Positions 61,519 through 64,000 of a stretch of DNA of 64,000 nt are shown here, piece after piece. A program made the position numbers and the translations under genes. The notes below the pieces were generated by a model. That model had not been told where the DNA came from, did not search any database, and saw nothing but the letters and a program-made list of their open reading frames with translations. Source of the stretch: Shewanella corallii (lineage in GTDB: Bacteria; Pseudomonadota; Gammaproteobacteria; Enterobacterales; Shewanellaceae); the NCBI RefSeq assembly GCF_023349125.1, contig NZ_JAKIKT010000002.1:124001-188000 (forward strand), given 5' to 3'. The stretch's first letter is position 1, and each line of letters opens with the position of its first letter.

Positions 61519-64000
61519 TCAGGCGAACTGGCGATCTTCGCCTTCGCCTTCTATGTTGGTTACACAGCGCTGACACAGAGTTTCGTGTCCGGCGATGGTG
61601 CCCACTTCTTCACGGAAGTGCCAGCAGCGCTCACACTTCTGGCCTTCGCTCTTGGTGATAGACAGCTTAAGAGAAGCCAGCTCAGTTTCTACGGCATCAG
61701 TCGCATCAGCCAAAGGCAGCACAGTCACCTTGGAGGTCAGCAGCACAAAGCGCAGCTCATCGCCAATCTTGGCCAGTTCAGCAGCCAGAGCTTCATCTGC
61801 ATACAGAGTGACTTCAGCTTCCAGTGAACCACCAATACGCTTGTCACGGCGTGCCTGTTCAATCACCTTGTTCACTTCGCCACGAACGGTCAGCAGCTGC
61901 TGCCAGTACTCGTCACTCAGGTCAGAGTCCAAAGTCACGGACTTAAGACCGTCATACCAGTGTTGGGTGAACACATAGTTTTCACGCTGGCCTGGCAGCA
62001 ACTGCCAGATTTCATCAGCGGTGAAGCTCAGGATTGGGGCAATCCAACGAACCATAGCTTCGGAGATCAGGTACAGAGCAGACTGACAGCTGCGGCGGGC
62101 ATGACCTTCGCGCTTGGCGGTGTACTGACGATCCTTGATGATATCCAGATAGAAAGCGCCCAGCTCAACAGAGCAGAATTGCATCAGCTTCTGGGTCACA
62201 ATGTGGAACTGGTACTTATCATAAGCAGCCAGCAGCTCTTCCTGCAGTGCAGCCGCGCGACGAACCACCCAGCGATCCAGGGCAACCATCTCTTCCATCG
62301 CAATCATGTCAGTTTCAGGGTTGAAACCGTTCAGGTTTGCCAGCAGGAAGCGACAGGTGTTACGGATACGACGGTAAGCATCGGCGCTGCGATTGAGGAT
62401 CTCATCAGATACTGTCATCTCGCCGCTGTAGTCAGTGGCAGCAACCCACAGACGCAGAATGTCGGCACCCAGCTTGTTGGTCACCTGCTGTGGCGCAATC
62501 ACGTTACCGATAGACTTGGACATCTTGCGGCCCTTACCATCTACGGTAAAGCCGTGGGTCAGAACCTGCTTGTATGGCGCCTTGCCGTTCATGGCGGTAG
62601 ACAGCATCAGAGACGACATAAACCAGCCGCGGTGCTGGTCCGAACCTTCCAGATACAGGTCAATATCGGCACCATGGAATTCAGGACGGGCTGCAACTAC
62701 TGTCTCGAAGGTAGAACCAGAGTCATACCATACGTCCAGAGTATCGGTCACTTTGCGGTACTGATCCGCTTCATCACCCAGCAGTTCTTTCTCGTCGAGA
62801 TCCCACCATGCCTGGATACCTTCCTGCTCTACGCGGTTGGCAACACGCTGCATCAGGGATACTGACTCGGGGTGCAGTTCTTCAGTGTCGCGATTAACGA
62901 ACAGAGTGATAGGCACACCCCAGGTACGCTGACGCGAAATACACCAGTCAGGACGGTTCTCAACCATCTTCTCGATACGGCTCTCACCCCATTCAGGGAT
63001 CCACTGGGTATCTTTAATCTCAGTCAATGCCTGGCTGCGCAGACCCTTGTTATCCATAGAGATAAACCACTGTGGTGTGGCACGGAAGATAATTGGGGTC
63101 TTGTGACGCCAGCAGTGTGGATAGCTGTGACGGTAAGCTTCATAGTGAAGCAGAGCGTCGGTTTCTTTCAGCTTCTCAACTACTGCATCGTTAGCTTTAA
63201 ACACGTGCATACCGGCGAAGAACTCAGTGTCCGCCTTGTAAACGCCGTTGTCGCCAACCGGGTTAGCGACTTCAATGCCGTACTTCTGACCCACAACAAA
63301 GTCATCCTGGCCATGGCCAGGTGCAGTGTGCACGATACCGGTACCCGCATCAGTGGTTACATGGTCGCCCAGAATGGCAGGTACGTCGAAGGCATAGAAT
63401 GGGTGCTTGAAGCGAACCAGCTCCAACTCTTTGCCCTGAACGCGGCCCAGCACTTCGAAAGACTCGGCGCCAAAACGGCTCAGACAGGCTTCATGCAGAA
63501 CATCAGCCAGGATCAGTGCACGGGTTTGACCTTCAACTTCATACTGAACCAGCACATAGTCCAGCTCAGGAGCGATAGACAGGGCGCGGTTGGCAGGCAG
63601 AGTCCATGGAGTGGTCGTCCAGATCACCATAGACACTGGCAAGGCAAAGCCTTCTACGCCGAACTTAGCCGCAACGGCAGCGCTGTCAACAGCTTCAAAT
63701 GCTACATCGATAGCAGGAGAAGTCTTGTCTTCGTATTCAACTTCCGCTTCAGCCAGGGCCGAGCCACAGTCTGTACACCAGTGAACCGGCTTAACACCTT
63801 TGTTCAGGTGACCGTTTTCAATCACTTTAGACAGAGAGCGAATGATGTTGGCTTCAGTGGCGAAATCCATAGTCAGGTATGGCTTGTTCCAGTCGCCCAG
63901 CACACCCAAACGGATGAAATCTTCTTTCTGACCTTCAACCTGAGTACGGGCATACTTGCGGCACTCTTCACGAAACTCACCGGCAGAGATCTTCTGGCCT
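61519..64000 (-). CDS. ileS: Isoleucyl-tRNA synthetase, C-terminal 826 residues
   Basis: Class I aminoacyl-tRNA synthetase charging tRNA-Ile, cut by the right edge: the frame is open to base 64000 (reads [20 protein letters not shown] upstream of the first internal start). The editing domain ([17 protein letters not shown]), the second class I motif KMSKS ([11 protein letters not shown], about residue 480 of the visible part), the anticodon-binding helices, and the C-terminal zinc motif (CERCWHF with CQRC, near the end) are present; the HIGH motif lies outside the window. First visible gene of the ileS-lspA-fkpB-ispH operon. Confidence 0.96.
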   Translation of the reverse strand, partial: GQKISAGEFREECRKYARTQVEGQKEDFIRLGVLGDWNKPYLTMDFATEANIIRSLSKVIENGHLNKGVKPVHWCTDCGSALAEAEVEYEDKTSPAIDVAFEAVDSAAVAAKFGVEGFALPVSMVIWTTTPWTLPANRALSIAPELDYVLVQYEVEGQTRALILADVLHEACLSRFGAESFEVLGRVQGKELELVRFKHPFYAFDVPAILGDHVTTDAGTGIVHTAPGHGQDDFVVGQKYGIEVANPVGDNGVYKADTEFFAGMHVFKANDAVVEKLKETDALLHYEAYRHSYPHCWRHKTPIIFRATPQWFISMDNKGLRSQALTEIKDTQWIPEWGESRIEKMVENRPDWCISRQRTWGVPITLFVNRDTEELHPESVSLMQRVANRVEQEGIQAWWDLDEKELLGDEADQYRKVTDTLDVWYDSGSTFETVVAARPEFHGADIDLYLEGSDQHRGWFMSSLMLSTAMNGKAPYKQVLTHGFTVDGKGRKMSKSIGNVIAPQQVTNKLGADILRLWVAATDYSGEMTVSDEILNRSADAYRRIRNTCRFLLANLNGFNPETDMIAMEEMVALDRWVVRRAAALQEELLAAYDKYQFHIVTQKLMQFCSVELGAFYLDIIKDRQYTAKREGHARRSCQSALYLISEAMVRWIAPILSFTADEIWQLLPGQRENYVFTQHWYDGLKSVTLDSDLSDEYWQQLLTVRGEVNKVIEQARRDKRIGGSLEAEVTLYADEALAAELAKIGDELRFVLLTSKVTVLPLADATDAVETELASLKLSITKSEGQKCERCWHFREEVGTIAGHETLCQRCVTNIEGEGEDRQFA

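Noticed and set aside
61960..62865. 301-codon plus-strand frame opposite ileS
   Set aside because: Antisense shadow inside a conserved synthetase.

Overview
The window is one contiguous piece of a gammaproteobacterial chromosome. Gene content and order (pilT/pilU beside yggS-proC-yggT-yggU-rdgB-hemW; glsA-yggL-trmB facing mutY-yggX; a LacI-type NagR chitin/GlcNAc regulon; ileS-lspA-fkpB-ispH followed by pilV-W-X-Y1-E-tapY2) are what I associate with Shewanella and close Alteromonadales relatives. This is inference from gene order, not a database match. No phage, transposase, CRISPR array or rRNA was seen, so the window is mostly ordinary core genome with one catabolic regulon and one pilus locus.

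Layout: 1-0.4 kb, the end of an iron-containing alcohol dehydrogenase. 0.4-4.7 kb, an RND efflux pair (membrane fusion lipoprotein and HAE-1 permease). 5-18 kb, mainly single-gene units: type II NADH dehydrogenase, a repetitive small lipoprotein, a hotdog thioesterase, threonine aldolase, a UPF0126 channel, MscS, an OmpA-like protein, a PACE transporter with a divergent LysR gene, a DUF4136 lipoprotein, a SUI1-like factor, yqgE-ruvX, a secreted two-repeat protein, ferrochelatase and an exported glutathione peroxidase. 18.2-25.3 kb, the twitching ATPases pilU/pilT divergent from yggS-proC-yggT-yggU-DUF4426-rdgB-hemW. 25.4-33.4 kb, a DUF885 lipoprotein, a LysR regulator, a DUF2884 protein, glsA/yggL/trmB and mutY/yggX, then tRNA-Phe and tRNA-Thr.

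34-50.4 kb is the N-acetylglucosamine/chitin-oligosaccharide regulon: nagP (MFS), nagX, nagA, nagB-II, nagK, a GH20 hexosaminidase lipoprotein, SapC-like, 2OG-Fe(II) oxygenase-like and tryptophan-halogenase-like genes, a TonB-dependent receptor, and the divergent LacI-family nagR. Four copies of one 16-bp palindrome (ATGACAACGCTGTCAT or a one-base variant) lie upstream of nagP, nagK, hex and the receptor, so these units probably answer to one repressor. Between the operator and the hex gene is a nested inverted-repeat RNA fold followed by a strong intrinsic terminator. This could be a NagR-controlled small RNA or a premature-termination leader, and it is the least expected element in the window.

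50.5-64 kb holds pldA, glnB, two tandem FimT-like pseudopilins, the minor-pilin operon pilV-pilW-pilX-pilY1-pilE-tapY2 on the opposite strand, and the ispH-fkpB-lspA-ileS housekeeping operon. ileS runs off the right edge.
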